DNA from: Prevotella sp. CAG:732
GTDB taxonomy: Bacteria > Bacteroidota > Bacteroidia > Bacteroidales > Bacteroidaceae
Direction of reading: 5' to 3'
NCBI GenBank assembly: GCA_000436035.1
Contig: FR893286.1
Coordinates: 28,974-73,199, forward strand
DNA length: 44,226 bases
Shown: positions 31,526-41,056 of the stretch, piece by piece
How positions within the stretch are numbered: position 1 is the first letter of the stretch
Layout: each line of letters begins with the position of its first letter
Made by a program: the position numbers and the translations under genes
The notes under the pieces: model-generated
Told to the model about the DNA's origin: nothing
The model's input: the letters and a program-made list of their open reading frames with translations, nothing else
The model's database searches: none

Positions 31526-34387
31526 TTAGTACCACTGCACGGCATTGGAATAACCGCTTCGCTTGTCGTACTTCAACGCATCCGTCAGCGTAGAGGCGTT
31601 ACAACGGAAGGTGAAGTTATAGCTTGTATAAGGAGCGAGCACCACCGAGCAACTCATGTTGAAACAGTGCAAGTCACGCTGCAAGCTTGCCGTAGTCATA
31701 CTCATCTTGTGGTTGTCGAAGTCGTAACCAGAAGAGAAACTGATGTTCCATCCGTCACTGATTCGCACGTTACCACTCATATTGAGCGTCTGTGTAAACT
31801 TGTATGGGTAACGCATGGACTTCTCATTGAACTTCTCACGGCGTGTGTCCTCACGCATCGTGATACCATATCCGAAGGTCAACGACCAAGGCATCTTGAA
31901 AGCCATATAGCCATCCGAGTCGGTCTTAACCTTGCCACCCTTCTTCTTGGCACCGTTCTTTCCTTTCTCCATTGTATCATCGACATTGCTCTCGATGTCG
32001 GTGTCCATGCCCTCATCGTCATCTTGATTGCGATTGTTGTTCTTGTCATCGCTATCGCTCTTGCCTCCTCCGAAAAGCTTAGCCAACTTCTCTGGGGTCA
32101 AAGTGAACGAGAGGTTTTGCGACATTCCCTGGAATCGTCCGAAACGACCCTTGCCCCACTCCGTGTGGTTGCCCACATAGACGTTGCCCTGGTCATCCAT
32201 CTCATAGGCGTAAGTAGCGAAGACGGCATTCATATTGAACGTGTAGTTCTTCCACCACTTCAAGCGCAAGTTGATGTTCATGTCACTCCAAGGACGAACC
32301 TTGGCTGCCATATTGTAACTCATATTGATGTCGAACGCATCAATCAAGCTGATTTTCTTGAATCCCGTGGAGTCCTTGTCGCTCTTGACCTTCATCTCCA
32401 AGTTGTTGCCCAAGGAGAACGAGAGACTTCCCGTCTTTCCCTTGCCAGGCACGCCATAGAGCGAACCTTGGTATGGCGAATAGCTAACGAGCGAGACATT
32501 GCCATCGGCATCGGTCTTCTGATAAGTGTCCCAATAGCCATAGCGAGTAGCACCGAAGTCTGGCGCATAGCTGAAGCTGACGGTTGGGGTAATCACGTGA
32601 CGGATGGCTTGTATCTTGTCGCCGAATATCTTGCGGCTTGGCACCCAGAAGCCATACAACTTGGTGGACAAGCCCACACTGAAGTTCCAGTTATAGACAT
32701 TGTGGAAGCCGTATGTGGTATCGCACACCTCCACTTGCTTCTGCTCATCCCACGACTTCGTCACCTTGTTGGTGTACATACGGTCGGTGAAGTTGAAGCT
32801 TGGGTTCACATTGATGTACTTGAAGAGGGTGAACGAACCACTGATAGGAATCTGATGTTGCCAAGCATTGCGCCAGTCCTTGATGAGATTGCTATGCATC
32901 AACTTGTCTTCCTTCGTGTTGATGGAGTTGCTGATGTGACCCGTATAGCTCATCGCAATCTTCTCGTACCATCTCTCGTCTCCCACCATCTTCTTTCTGC
33001 GGAAAGGATAGAATCGGGCGATGGAGATATTCAAGTCTGGCAACGTCATGGAGATGGTAGAATCTCGCATATTCTGGGAGAGGTTCATCGTGGCACTCAG
33101 CGTCATGCCGATGCTAGAGAAGCCAGTGCTCCAGTTGACGGAAGAAGTACGTGTACTCTGCGTCAAGGTCTGCGGATTGTAGAGCGAGTTCAGATTGTTG
33201 CGCTCATAACTCGTAGAGGCGAAGTTGACGCTTGCCGACAACGAACTGAAAGGACTTGCCTTGGAGTCTTGTCGGTGACTCCACTGGATCTTGAAACTCT
33301 CCTGCTCCGCAAAGTCAGGCATTCCCTTGTCGCCCGTCTTCGTATCTTGATAGCTGAAGAAGAAGCTGCCCGAATACTTATAACGCTTGCGATAGTTGCT
33401 GGCAGCAGATATTCCCCAAGAGCCCTTGGTGTAAATCTCGCCCAGGAGTTTCAAGTCCCACTTGTCGCTGATGGCGAAGTAATAACCACCATCACGGAGA
33501 TAGAAACCACGGTCGCTCTCATCACCATAGGTAGGCATGATGAAACCGCTGGAATAACTCTTGGTGAATGGGAAGAAACCGTATGGAATAGCCAACGGCA
33601 TCGGCACATCGCAGACCACGAGATAAGCCGGACCAAACACCACGTCCTTGCCAGGGCGCACCTTGGCACGAGACAAGGAGATGTAGAAGTCTGGATGTGG
33701 GTCATCACACGTGGTGTATCGACCATGCTGCAAATAGATGACACCCGAAGAGTCACGCTTGGAGCGAGCACCCGTCAAGAATCCATCTTGCTGTTCTGTA
33801 TAAACATTATTAATAAGGGCTTTCTTGCTCTTGAAGTTGAAGGCGATGGTATCGGTATCATAGGTGTCCGAGCCCATCTTGAAGACAGGTCTTCCCTTCA
33901 CGCCCTTATCGGCGGTAGAGTCGGCAGTACCAGTAGCTTTCACCGTACTCTTGTCGATGTCCATGGCAATCTTGTCACTCGTGAGGTCCATGTTGGTGTA
34001 TTTCACGTTGGAGTTGCCATAGAGATGCGCCACCTTGTTGGGAGCGTCATAGACGAGGGAGTCTTCTGCCGTATAATCGACAGGAGCGTCCACGCCTCCC
34101 GACTTCTTGCGGTTTAAGCTATCGAGGCGGATACTATCATCCACCACCTTATTATGTTTCCAAATAGCCTTCTGCAAGGAGTCCATGGACGCAGTGTCCG
34201 CCTCGGCATTTCCCAGGGAATCACCGATGACATTGCCGAGCGAATCCACGAGTATGGAGTCGCCCACCGCCAAGGCTGCATCTGCCCTCTTGTCCTTTTT
34301 CTTCTTTTTGGCAAGCAACAAGTTAGGGCTTGCCATCATGCAGATGAAGGCAAACAGCAGAAGTACTATAATCGATTGTTTTCTCAT
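31526..34387 (-). CDS. lptD: LptD-like LPS-assembly outer-membrane protein
   Basis: Inserts lipopolysaccharide into the outer membrane. The 953-residue protein starts with a signal peptide (MRKQSIIVLLLFAFICMMAS) and a Lys-rich stretch, then a charged Asp/Ser-rich region. An OstA-like beta-jellyroll follows (about 100-250: EDSLVYDAPNKVAHLYGNSN, NMDLTSDKIAMDI, RDSSGVIYLQHGRYTTCDD). A long barrel of aromatic-alternating strands runs to the C-terminus. Bacteroidetes LptD homologues have this form. HD-domain gene 34433 lies 45 bp upstream in the same direction. A long open frame on the opposite strand is a shadow of the biased codon use. Confidence 0.85.
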   Translation of the reverse strand: MRKQSIIVLLLFAFICMMASPNLLLAKKKKKDKRADAALAVGDSILVDSLGNVIGDSLGNAEADTASMDSLQKAIWKHNKVVDDSIRLDSLNRKKSGGVDAPVDYTAEDSLVYDAPNKVAHLYGNSNVKYTNMDLTSDKIAMDIDKSTVKATGTADSTADKGVKGRPVFKMGSDTYDTDTIAFNFKSKKALINNVYTEQQDGFLTGARSKRDSSGVIYLQHGRYTTCDDPHPDFYISLSRAKVRPGKDVVFGPAYLVVCDVPMPLAIPYGFFPFTKSYSSGFIMPTYGDESDRGFYLRDGGYYFAISDKWDLKLLGEIYTKGSWGISAASNYRKRYKYSGSFFFSYQDTKTGDKGMPDFAEQESFKIQWSHRQDSKASPFSSLSASVNFASTSYERNNLNSLYNPQTLTQSTRTSSVNWSTGFSSIGMTLSATMNLSQNMRDSTISMTLPDLNISIARFYPFRRKKMVGDERWYEKIAMSYTGHISNSINTKEDKLMHSNLIKDWRNAWQHQIPISGSFTLFKYINVNPSFNFTDRMYTNKVTKSWDEQKQVEVCDTTYGFHNVYNWNFSVGLSTKLYGFWVPSRKIFGDKIQAIRHVITPTVSFSYAPDFGATRYGYWDTYQKTDADGNVSLVSYSPYQGSLYGVPGKGKTGSLSFSLGNNLEMKVKSDKDSTGFKKISLIDAFDINMSYNMAAKVRPWSDMNINLRLKWWKNYTFNMNAVFATYAYEMDDQGNVYVGNHTEWGKGRFGRFQGMSQNLSFTLTPEKLAKLFGGGKSDSDDKNNNRNQDDDEGMDTDIESNVDDTMEKGKNGAKKKGGKVKTDSDGYMAFKMPWSLTFGYGITMREDTRREKFNEKSMRYPYKFTQTLNMSGNVRISDGWNISFSSGYDFDNHKMSMTTASLQRDLHCFNMSCSVVLAPYTSYNFTFRCNASTLTDALKYDKRSGYSNAVQWY

Positions 34388-34432
34388 TCAAAAATAGGAT
34401 TCTAATGATCAATCAAATGACAGAATCATTCG

Positions 34433-34969
34433 TTATTCAAACATCCGCTCCCACTCTCGGAAGCGCATCACCCCATCCTCTCCAAACTTAGCCAAGCTTT
34501 TCTCGGCTTTCTCGATGGATTTTTCTCGGTCGAGGTGCGTCTTGCTGAAGAATTTATCAGCATAGCAGATGACTTTCTCCTCCAGTGTTTCTGGCAGAAA
34601 GTCTTGGTGAGGCAACGGCAATCCCTGTGCGATGATTTCCTTGCAAGTGATTCCGGCACCCGTATGTCGCTCGCATACACGAGCATGTCGCTCATAGCCC
34701 TCCTTGCGCAAGATTTCCGCTCCCAATCGTCCATGACAGATGTAAGGCTCCGAGCCGAAACACTGTATGCCAGGGGCATCCGTGCGGAAGATTCCCAGGT
34801 CGTGAAGCATGGCTGCTTCCTCTACAAACTGGGCATCGAGGTGCAATTCAGGATGAGACGAAACAATCTGTAGCGCTTTTCGCGCTACAGATTGGCTATG
34901 GTTGATGAGGATATGACGAAGCTCATTGTCCTCAGGATAATACTTGTCAATTAATAAATTATAATTCAT
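34433..34969 (-). CDS. HD-domain phosphohydrolase-like protein
   Basis: The 178 residues contain the HD metal pattern: H24 (LINHSQSVA), HD 56-57 in AAMLHDLGI, H79 in ICHGRLGAEIL, H102 in ERHTG, and D137 in CYADKFFSK. This is the HDIG layout of uncharacterised one-domain HD proteins that hydrolyse nucleotides or cyclic nucleotides. No partner domain is fused. It precedes lptD by 45 bp and could share its transcript. The substrate is unknown. In Bacteroidales this gene is often called HDIG-domain protein. Confidence 0.88.
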   Translation of the reverse strand: MNYNLLIDKYYPEDNELRHILINHSQSVARKALQIVSSHPELHLDAQFVEEAAMLHDLGIFRTDAPGIQCFGSEPYICHGRLGAEILRKEGYERHARVCERHTGAGITCKEIIAQGLPLPHQDFLPETLEEKVICYADKFFSKTHLDREKSIEKAEKSLAKFGEDGVMRFREWERMFE

Positions 34970-35025
34970 AAATTATAAATACTGTATATTGGGCGTATGC
35001 CTATTTATACATTATTATTTATCAT

Positions 35026-36804
35026 TTATTCTTTATTCTCGCGCTCAATGTAAGCGATGACATCGCCCTTGCGGATCTTGCTGCCCTGCTTAGCATTGAT
35101 TTCCACGAGCTTACCACCAAGAGCGGCTGGCACTGTCTCAAACTCACCCCATGGAGCGAGGATGTAGCAGAATGCGTCGCCTTCCTTGTACTCCTTGCCG
35201 ATGAATGGCTCTACGGCTGGTGCGCACTCGCCTTCGCCCTGGAACTCCCAGAAGATCTGACCTGCCACTGGTGCTACGATAGCATCAGCCTTGGCGTGCT
35301 TGAACTCAGCGAGCTGAGCTGGAGTCAAAGTGCTGCCGAGCTTAGCGTCCTTAGCCTTCTGGAGGTCTGCCAAGAAGTTCTTCTTAGCCTGACCGCTCTT
35401 ATAGTTGCGATACTGCTCTGGGTGCATGGCGAGTTCGAAGAGCTCCTCATCGTCCTGACCGTAGTCCCAACCGTTCTCGTCCATCTCCTTCTTGAAGTCA
35501 TCGAGGGCGTTGGTGAGCAATGTGTGAGCGTCAACGTCGGTGAACTCTCTGCCCTGCTTCTTAGCCAGCTCTACCAACTCTGGGTCGATAGTGCCAGGAA
35601 TCTTACCACTCTTACCGAGAATCATACCCCACATAGAGTCGTCCATCATCACGAAGCGGCCCTTGCCCTGCTCCATGGTGAGGAGGTTCATCAATGAGAT
35701 GTTCTTCACGTACTGGCTGAATGGAGTTACCAATGGAGGATAACCTACACGTGGCCAAACATACTCTACCTCGTCGAAGAGCTTGATCAAGAGGTCGTCC
35801 ATAGACAATTCCTCCTCACCCTTCTTCTTGCGGATGTTGTTGATAGTCTGACGCATACCACCGAGGTCTGCCATCATAGAACCCATCATACCACCAGGAA
35901 GACCGCAACCGAGCAAGAGAGAGCTCATGATCTTGTTACCTGGGTTGATGAAGTAACCGAGCCACTCGTCGATGAACTCCTGGGTCATGGCACGAGCCTT
36001 CATGTAAGCGCTCATGTTGATCTCAGGCACCTCGAAGCCCTCGTTCTTCAACATGCTGATGACAGAGATGATGTCTGGGTGAACCTTACCCCAAGACAAT
36101 GGCTCGATAGCTGTATCGATGATGTCGGCACCATTGTTGCAAACCTCAAGGATGGAAGCCATGGAGAGACCAGGACCTGAGTGACCATGATACTGGATGA
36201 TAATCTCAGGATACTTGTCCTTGATCATCTTGGTGAGCTTGCCGAGGAATGCAGGCTGACCGATACCAGCCATATCCTTCAAGCAGATTTCCTCTGCACC
36301 AGCAGCGATGAGCTGGTCGGCAATGTTCATATAGTATTCGAGTGTATGTACAGGAGAATTGGTGATACAGAGCGCACACTGAGGAGTCATGCCACCTTCC
36401 TTAGCCCACTTGATAGAAGGAATGATGTTGCGCACATCGTTCAAACCATCGAAGATACGGGTGATGTTGGTACCCTGCTTAGCCTTCACCTTGTACATGA
36501 GGGCACGTACATCGTCTGGCACAGGATACATACGAAGAGCGTTCAGACCACGGTCGAGCATGTGGGTTTTGATACCAGCCTCATTGAAAGGCTTGCAGAA
36601 TGCGCGAACAGCCTCGTTAGGGTTCTCACCTGCCAAGAGGTTTACCTGCTCGAAGGCACCACCATTGGTCTCTACACGGCTAAAGCAACCCATCTCGATG
36701 ATCACTGGGGCTATCTTAGCCAACTGGTCTTTACGTGGCTGGAACTTACCAGAACTCTGCCACATGTCTCGATAGACGAGACTGAACTGAATTTTCTTCT
36801 TCAT
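35026..36804 (-). CDS. Pyruvate/oxaloacetate carboxyltransferase-type enzyme with a biotinyl-like domain lacking the biotin lysine
   Basis: Post-CoA carboxyltransferase domain of the oadA/pycB type, which moves CO2 between biotin and pyruvate or oxaloacetate. Residues 1-290 carry the barrel: YRDMWQS 11-17, RVETNGGAFEQ 43-53, KDMAG 176-180 (catalytic Lys176), and YHGHSG 205-210 (metal His206, His208). Residues ~508-592 have the shape of a biotinyl/lipoyl domain (IVAPVAGQIFWEF, EGDAFCYILAPWGEFE, GGKLVEINAKQGSKIRKGD), but where E-A-M-K-M should be there is A-P-W-G-E (550-554), so no biotin lysine is present. It must use biotin on a separate carrier or do something else. -7 TAATTTTG at 36865-36858. 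The gene is a single unit. Confidence 0.88.
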   Translation of the reverse strand: MKKKIQFSLVYRDMWQSSGKFQPRKDQLAKIAPVIIEMGCFSRVETNGGAFEQVNLLAGENPNEAVRAFCKPFNEAGIKTHMLDRGLNALRMYPVPDDVRALMYKVKAKQGTNITRIFDGLNDVRNIIPSIKWAKEGGMTPQCALCITNSPVHTLEYYMNIADQLIAAGAEEICLKDMAGIGQPAFLGKLTKMIKDKYPEIIIQYHGHSGPGLSMASILEVCNNGADIIDTAIEPLSWGKVHPDIISVISMLKNEGFEVPEINMSAYMKARAMTQEFIDEWLGYFINPGNKIMSSLLLGCGLPGGMMGSMMADLGGMRQTINNIRKKKGEEELSMDDLLIKLFDEVEYVWPRVGYPPLVTPFSQYVKNISLMNLLTMEQGKGRFVMMDDSMWGMILGKSGKIPGTIDPELVELAKKQGREFTDVDAHTLLTNALDDFKKEMDENGWDYGQDDEELFELAMHPEQYRNYKSGQAKKNFLADLQKAKDAKLGSTLTPAQLAEFKHAKADAIVAPVAGQIFWEFQGEGECAPAVEPFIGKEYKEGDAFCYILAPWGEFETVPAALGGKLVEINAKQGSKIRKGDVIAYIERENKE

Positions 36805-36921
36805 TATTTTTATTGTATATTTTCTTCAGATTTTACAATACATAATTTACCAAGGTGCAAAATTAGGGAAAAAAATCCGAATTCACCCCTATACTAGGCG
36901 TTTATTAATAATGTTTAATGT

Positions 36922-38187
36922 TTAATTTTCCAATGCCTCCGTAAATTCCTTGTGGAATGTACTGAAGAGATAGAGGATTTCCTTGCGTGCCTCCTCATCC
37001 TCGTCCCAGAGACTCTGCTCTCCAGCCTGATGCGCCAAAATCATCTTGGCACAACGGCGTATCTTGCGCTTGTTGTTGCGTGCTTGCAACTGGTCGCCCT
37101 GGATAGGCTTCTGACTGACATAAGAGAATGCCACCAACTGCTTCATGAACATATCGAACATGGCATCGTCGTGGCGCCAATCCTCCTCTTTCAACCAGAA
37201 CCACTGGAAAGCATACTTCTGTTCCAAGGCTATCAGATGACCGCCCAGTTCGTCGATATTTCCAGCTGCCTTCTGGAACTGCTCGTAAGCATAGTTGCCC
37301 AAGGCAGTAGGCTCCAGCTCAAACTCGCTTTCGCTCTCCGACTCCAGAGAAGTGCCGCTCAGGGTGACACGCCAGCGATAGTTCTTGTTCTTCACAAGAA
37401 TCTCGTGGGCATTCATCATCAAGTCGGTCAACTTGCCCTCTGATGGCAATTCATCCACGATCGCCATCTTCTGTCTTTGGTCACGTACCACGAGTTTCGC
37501 CTCGTGAGGACGGAGCACACAAGTATAGATGAGCTTGTCATTGTCCAAGTGGAGCGAGAAGCGGTCGTTGTTGTCATCGCCCACGAAGTCATAACTATAG
37601 TCGTTCACCTTGTCGTGAGGCACGACCACATCTCCGTGCACCTTGTTGCCATCCTTGTCGTAGAGCGAGAAGCCCAGGTATGGAATCTGCAAGCGCATCG
37701 TGAAAGGTGCGCCCTCATCAGGAGTCAAGGTGACAAGCAGTCCCTCGTCGCCGAAGTCCTCCTTCTTGCAGACGAATCCGTCACGAGTCTTCTCCGACTT
37801 CTCCACTTTCACCTCACCATAGTACCAGTCGATGTCGAAGGTGATGGTAGCATCATCCTCCTCCACCACCTGGATGAAGTCCTCTACATCCTGGTCGAGG
37901 AAGACAGCCTTGACTGGCTCCACCTCCTCGTCATCATCGCCCAAGACCGACACTAGGATTTCACCTGGCACTGGGTCGTCTTCCCACTCTGCGTCCTCAG
38001 GTGCATCAGCTGGCTTGAAGACCAGGTATAAGATTCTCGCCTCTTTTCTGCTTCCATCCTCTCTGCAAAGGAACACTTTCGACTCCTTAGGCACGAAGAA
38101 TGGAGTTGACAGATAAGGGCTTTTGCATAACGCCGTATATTCGATTTCTGCCCACGCTGGCAGATGATGTGCATTTTTGTTTGTCAT
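36922..38187 (-). CDS. Acidic protein of unknown function (421 aa)
   Basis: Not recognised. The first ~150 residues contain very acidic patches (EDAEWEDDPVPGEILVSVLG, then DDDEEVEPVKAV), an aromatic-rich beta-type region follows (FTMRLQIPYLGFSLYDKDGN, VLRPHEAKLVVRDQ), and the last ~100 are helical (YEQFQKAAGNIDELGGHLIA, AKMILAHQAGEQSLWDEDEE). No signal peptide or membrane span. It is the last gene, 54 bp after rfbB, of a leftward sugar-nucleotide cluster, so co-transcription is likely even if the function is unrelated. It could be a Bacteroidales-specific cytosolic regulator or scaffold; I have no evidence for either. Confidence 0.8.
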   Translation of the reverse strand: MTNKNAHHLPAWAEIEYTALCKSPYLSTPFFVPKESKVFLCREDGSRKEARILYLVFKPADAPEDAEWEDDPVPGEILVSVLGDDDEEVEPVKAVFLDQDVEDFIQVVEEDDATITFDIDWYYGEVKVEKSEKTRDGFVCKKEDFGDEGLLVTLTPDEGAPFTMRLQIPYLGFSLYDKDGNKVHGDVVVPHDKVNDYSYDFVGDDNNDRFSLHLDNDKLIYTCVLRPHEAKLVVRDQRQKMAIVDELPSEGKLTDLMMNAHEILVKNKNYRWRVTLSGTSLESESESEFELEPTALGNYAYEQFQKAAGNIDELGGHLIALEQKYAFQWFWLKEEDWRHDDAMFDMFMKQLVAFSYVSQKPIQGDQLQARNNKRKIRRCAKMILAHQAGEQSLWDEDEEARKEILYLFSTFHKEFTEALEN

Positions 38188-38241
38188 CCTTGATATTGAA
38201 GTTATAACTGTTATTTGATTCTTTCTGAGATTGAAATGTTA

Positions 38242-39381
38242 TTATCTGTTCTTGTACATGTTCTCGTAATACTTCTGATAGTCACCGCTCGTCACGTTGT
38301 CCATCCACTCCTGGTTGTCGAGATACCACTTCACGGTCTTCTCGATGCCCTCCTCAAACTGTAGGGAAGGTTCCCATCCGAGTTCCTTCTGGAGCTTGCG
38401 TGAGTCGATGGCATAGCGCATGTCGTGACCCTTGCGGTCGGTCACGTAGGTGATGAGGTCCATGTCCTCGCCTTCCTTTCTGCCGAGCAAGCGATCCACG
38501 GTCTTGATCACCACCTTGATGATGTCGATGTTCTTCCACTCGTTGAAACCACCGATGTTGTAGGTCTCGGCGATCTTGCCATGGTGGAATATCATGTCGA
38601 TGGCACGAGCGTGATCCTCCACATACAACCAGTCGCGCACGTTCTCACCCTTGCCGTACACTGGCAATGGCTTGCGATGGCGGATGTTGTTGATGAAGAG
38701 AGGAATCAACTTCTCTGGGAACTGATATGGACCATAGTTGTTGGAGCAGTTGGTCACGATGGTAGGCATTCCGTAGGTGTCGTGGAAAGCACGCACGAAG
38801 TGGTCGGAACTAGCCTTTGAGGCTGAGTATGGAGAGTGAGGGTTGTACTTGGTGGTCTCCAAGAAGAACTCCTCGCCATAAGCCTCATGGTTCTTGTCGC
38901 TCGAAGCCTTGGTGGTGAATGGAGCTGGCACGCCCTCTGGGTGAGTCATCTGCAAGGCGCCATACACCTCGTCGGTAGAGATATGGTAGAATCGCTTGCC
39001 CTCGTAACCCTCAGGAAGGCTCTCCCAATAGGTCTTGGCTGCCTGGAGCAGAGACAAGGTTCCCATCACATTGGTCTGTGCGAAGGTGAAAGGGTCCTTG
39101 ATGCTTCTATCCACGTGGCTCTCGGCGGCAAGATGGATGATGCCATCCACGTGCTCGTCTTGCATCAACTGATAGAAGGCATCGAAGTCGCAGATATCCA
39201 TCTTCACGAATTTATAGTTTGGCTTGTCCTCGATGTCCTTCAGGTTGGCGAGGTTGCCAGCGTAGGTCAACTTATCGAGGTTGATGATGTTGTACTCAGG
39301 ATACTTGTTCACGAAGAGGCGAACAACGTGTGAGCCGATGAAGCCCGCACCGCCTGTGATAACGATATTTCTTTTTGCCAT
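38242..39381 (-). CDS. rfbB: dTDP-glucose 4,6-dehydratase
   Basis: Second step of dTDP-L-rhamnose synthesis: dTDP-glucose to dTDP-4-keto-6-deoxyglucose, using bound NAD. The 379-residue extended SDR has GGAGFIGS at 10-17, LAAESHVDRSI, the T-D-E catalytic triad at 136-138 (ISTDEVYG) and Y185/K189 (YSASK). Length is a little above the typical 340-360 owing to a loop at 145-175. It follows rfbD by 27 bp. Its product feeds rfbC then rfbD. It lies in a cluster with a GDP-L-fucose synthase. Confidence 0.96.
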   Translation of the reverse strand: MAKRNIVITGGAGFIGSHVVRLFVNKYPEYNIINLDKLTYAGNLANLKDIEDKPNYKFVKMDICDFDAFYQLMQDEHVDGIIHLAAESHVDRSIKDPFTFAQTNVMGTLSLLQAAKTYWESLPEGYEGKRFYHISTDEVYGALQMTHPEGVPAPFTTKASSDKNHEAYGEEFFLETTKYNPHSPYSASKASSDHFVRAFHDTYGMPTIVTNCSNNYGPYQFPEKLIPLFINNIRHRKPLPVYGKGENVRDWLYVEDHARAIDMIFHHGKIAETYNIGGFNEWKNIDIIKVVIKTVDRLLGRKEGEDMDLITYVTDRKGHDMRYAIDSRKLQKELGWEPSLQFEEGIEKTVKWYLDNQEWMDNVTSGDYQKYYENMYKNR

Positions 39382-39408
39382 ATTTCGAAATGTCTTGATT
39401 GTTACTAA

Positions 39409-40377
39409 TTAAAAAGTCTTCTTCAGATTGGCGATACATTTCTCCAGCGAGTCAATCCAGTAAGGCACTTCCACACCGAAAGTCTCCTTGATGGTGCGCT
39501 TGTCGAGCACGGAGTAAGCCGGACGAGTCACTGGCGAAGGGAACTCGGAGCTATAGCATGGCTGGATGTCACACTCGGTGTGCCCTGCGATTCTCGCTAT
39601 CATCTGCGTGAAGTCGTACCAAGAGCAAACGCCCTCGTTCGAGAAGTGATAAACGCCCACGTATTTCTCGGCAGCATCTGCCCCAGCAGGAGCATTGCCC
39701 TCCGAAGAAGCATTGCCGTCAGCAGAAGATTGGCTTTCCTTCACCTTATTTAATATAGTGACGATGGCATTGGCGAGGTCAAGGGCGTAGGTAGGCGTGC
39801 CACACTGGTCGAACACCACCTTCAACTGCGGTTTGGTGGCGGTCAAGTTGAGCATCGTCTTGCAGAAGTTCTTGCCAAACTCAGAGTACAGCCAAGCCGT
39901 GCGGATGATGACATACTTGCATCCCGTAGCGATGATCTTCTGCTCGCCATGCAGCTTGGTCGTGCCATATACGCCCGTAGGCGTGCCCTTCTGCTCCGGA
40001 CTGCAAGGCACATTGTAGGGTTCCTTGCCGAACACATAGTCGGTGGAAATCTGAACCAGCAATCCATTCACCTCCTTCATCGCCTGGGCGAGGTTCTCAG
40101 GGGCATCGGCGTTCAGTTTCTCGGCGAGCGCCGCCAATTTCTCATCGGTCTCACAAGCATCCACATTGGTCCATGCGGCACAGTTGACGATGACATTGAC
40201 ATCATTCTCCTTCACCATCTTTCTGATGGCATCCATATCCGTGATGTCGAGGTAAGTGGTCTCAAGCCCCTCCACCTGGTTGACATCCGTGAAGATATAG
40301 TGGTCTGTGGAATTTTGGCTAACGATTCTCATCTCATTGCCGAGCTGACCGTTGGCACCTGTCACTAGTATATTCAT
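39409..40377 (-). CDS. rfbD: dTDP-4-dehydrorhamnose reductase
   Basis: Last step of dTDP-L-rhamnose synthesis. The 322-residue SDR has GANGQLG at 7-13, a STDYVFG motif (near 111), and YGTTK (Y136, K140) as the catalytic pair; the C-terminal RPAYSVLDKRTIKETFGVEVPYWIDSL is typical. Against the usual ~290 residues it carries an unusual low-complexity insertion (SSADGNASSEGNAPAGADA) just after LNKVKESQ. The start ATG 40377 is 46 bp after rfbC. The insertion does not touch the active site. Confidence 0.94.
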   Translation of the reverse strand: MNILVTGANGQLGNEMRIVSQNSTDHYIFTDVNQVEGLETTYLDITDMDAIRKMVKENDVNVIVNCAAWTNVDACETDEKLAALAEKLNADAPENLAQAMKEVNGLLVQISTDYVFGKEPYNVPCSPEQKGTPTGVYGTTKLHGEQKIIATGCKYVIIRTAWLYSEFGKNFCKTMLNLTATKPQLKVVFDQCGTPTYALDLANAIVTILNKVKESQSSADGNASSEGNAPAGADAAEKYVGVYHFSNEGVCSWYDFTQMIARIAGHTECDIQPCYSSEFPSPVTRPAYSVLDKRTIKETFGVEVPYWIDSLEKCIANLKKTF

Positions 40378-40423
40378 TTTCTCTGATGATTTTAATACAA
40401 ATTTTCGTTGTACGGAAGTTCAA

Positions 40424-41011
40424 TTATTCGTACAAGCTTACATTGATGTCGAATGGCGTATCGAAGTCCTTCAGCAAGTCGTGCTTGGTGTCCTTCTCGC
40501 TCAGGATGGCATGGTCGGTAGGAATCTTCCAGTCGATGCCAAGGCTGTCGTCGAGGATGGAGATGCCACCGTCTGCCTCTGGGTGATAGAACTCATCACA
40601 CTTGTACTGGAACACGGCGGTCTCGCTCAGCACGGCGAAGCCATGGGCGAAGCCACGAGAGATGAAGAACTGGCGATGATTGTCCTCGGTGAGTTCCACC
40701 GCCACGTGTTTGCCAAAGGTAGGCGAACCCTTGCGGATATCAACTGCCACATCGAGCACCGCACCCTTCACGCAACGCACCAGTTTGCTCTGGGTGAAAG
40801 GTGGACGCTGGAAATGCAGACCTCTCATCACGCCGTAGGACGACATGCTCTCGTTGTCCTGGCAGAAATTCACCTGATGCCCCAAGATAGGCACCACCTT
40901 CTCGTCAAACTCCCTCTGCGAGAAGCTCTCGAAGAAATAACCCCTGGCATCCTTGAAGATGCGAGGCTCTATCACCAATACTCCTTCTATATCAGTCTTG
41001 ATTACTTCCAT
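40424..41011 (-). CDS. rfbC: dTDP-4-dehydrorhamnose 3,5-epimerase
   Basis: Third step of dTDP-L-rhamnose synthesis. The 195-residue cupin has the RmlC pattern: PRIFKDARGYFFESFSQREF, VNFCQDNESMSSYGVMRGLH with the catalytic His, VRCVKGAVLDVAVDIRKGSP, FISRGFAHGFAVLSETAVFQYKCD, and a C-terminal GISILDDSLGIDWKIP. Length is normal. It sits between fcl (45 bp) and rfbD (46 bp). Confidence 0.96.
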   Translation of the reverse strand: MEVIKTDIEGVLVIEPRIFKDARGYFFESFSQREFDEKVVPILGHQVNFCQDNESMSSYGVMRGLHFQRPPFTQSKLVRCVKGAVLDVAVDIRKGSPTFGKHVAVELTEDNHRQFFISRGFAHGFAVLSETAVFQYKCDEFYHPEADGGISILDDSLGIDWKIPTDHAILSEKDTKHDLLKDFDTPFDINVSLYE

Positions 41012-41056
41012 TTTTCTATTATCTTAGAATAAGACTTTTGTCTTTCATTTACCCTT

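Noticed and set aside
31667..34117. 816-codon open frame opposite lptD
   Set aside because: It is antisense to a clear outer-membrane protein gene, has no domain I recognise, and reflects codon bias of the real gene.
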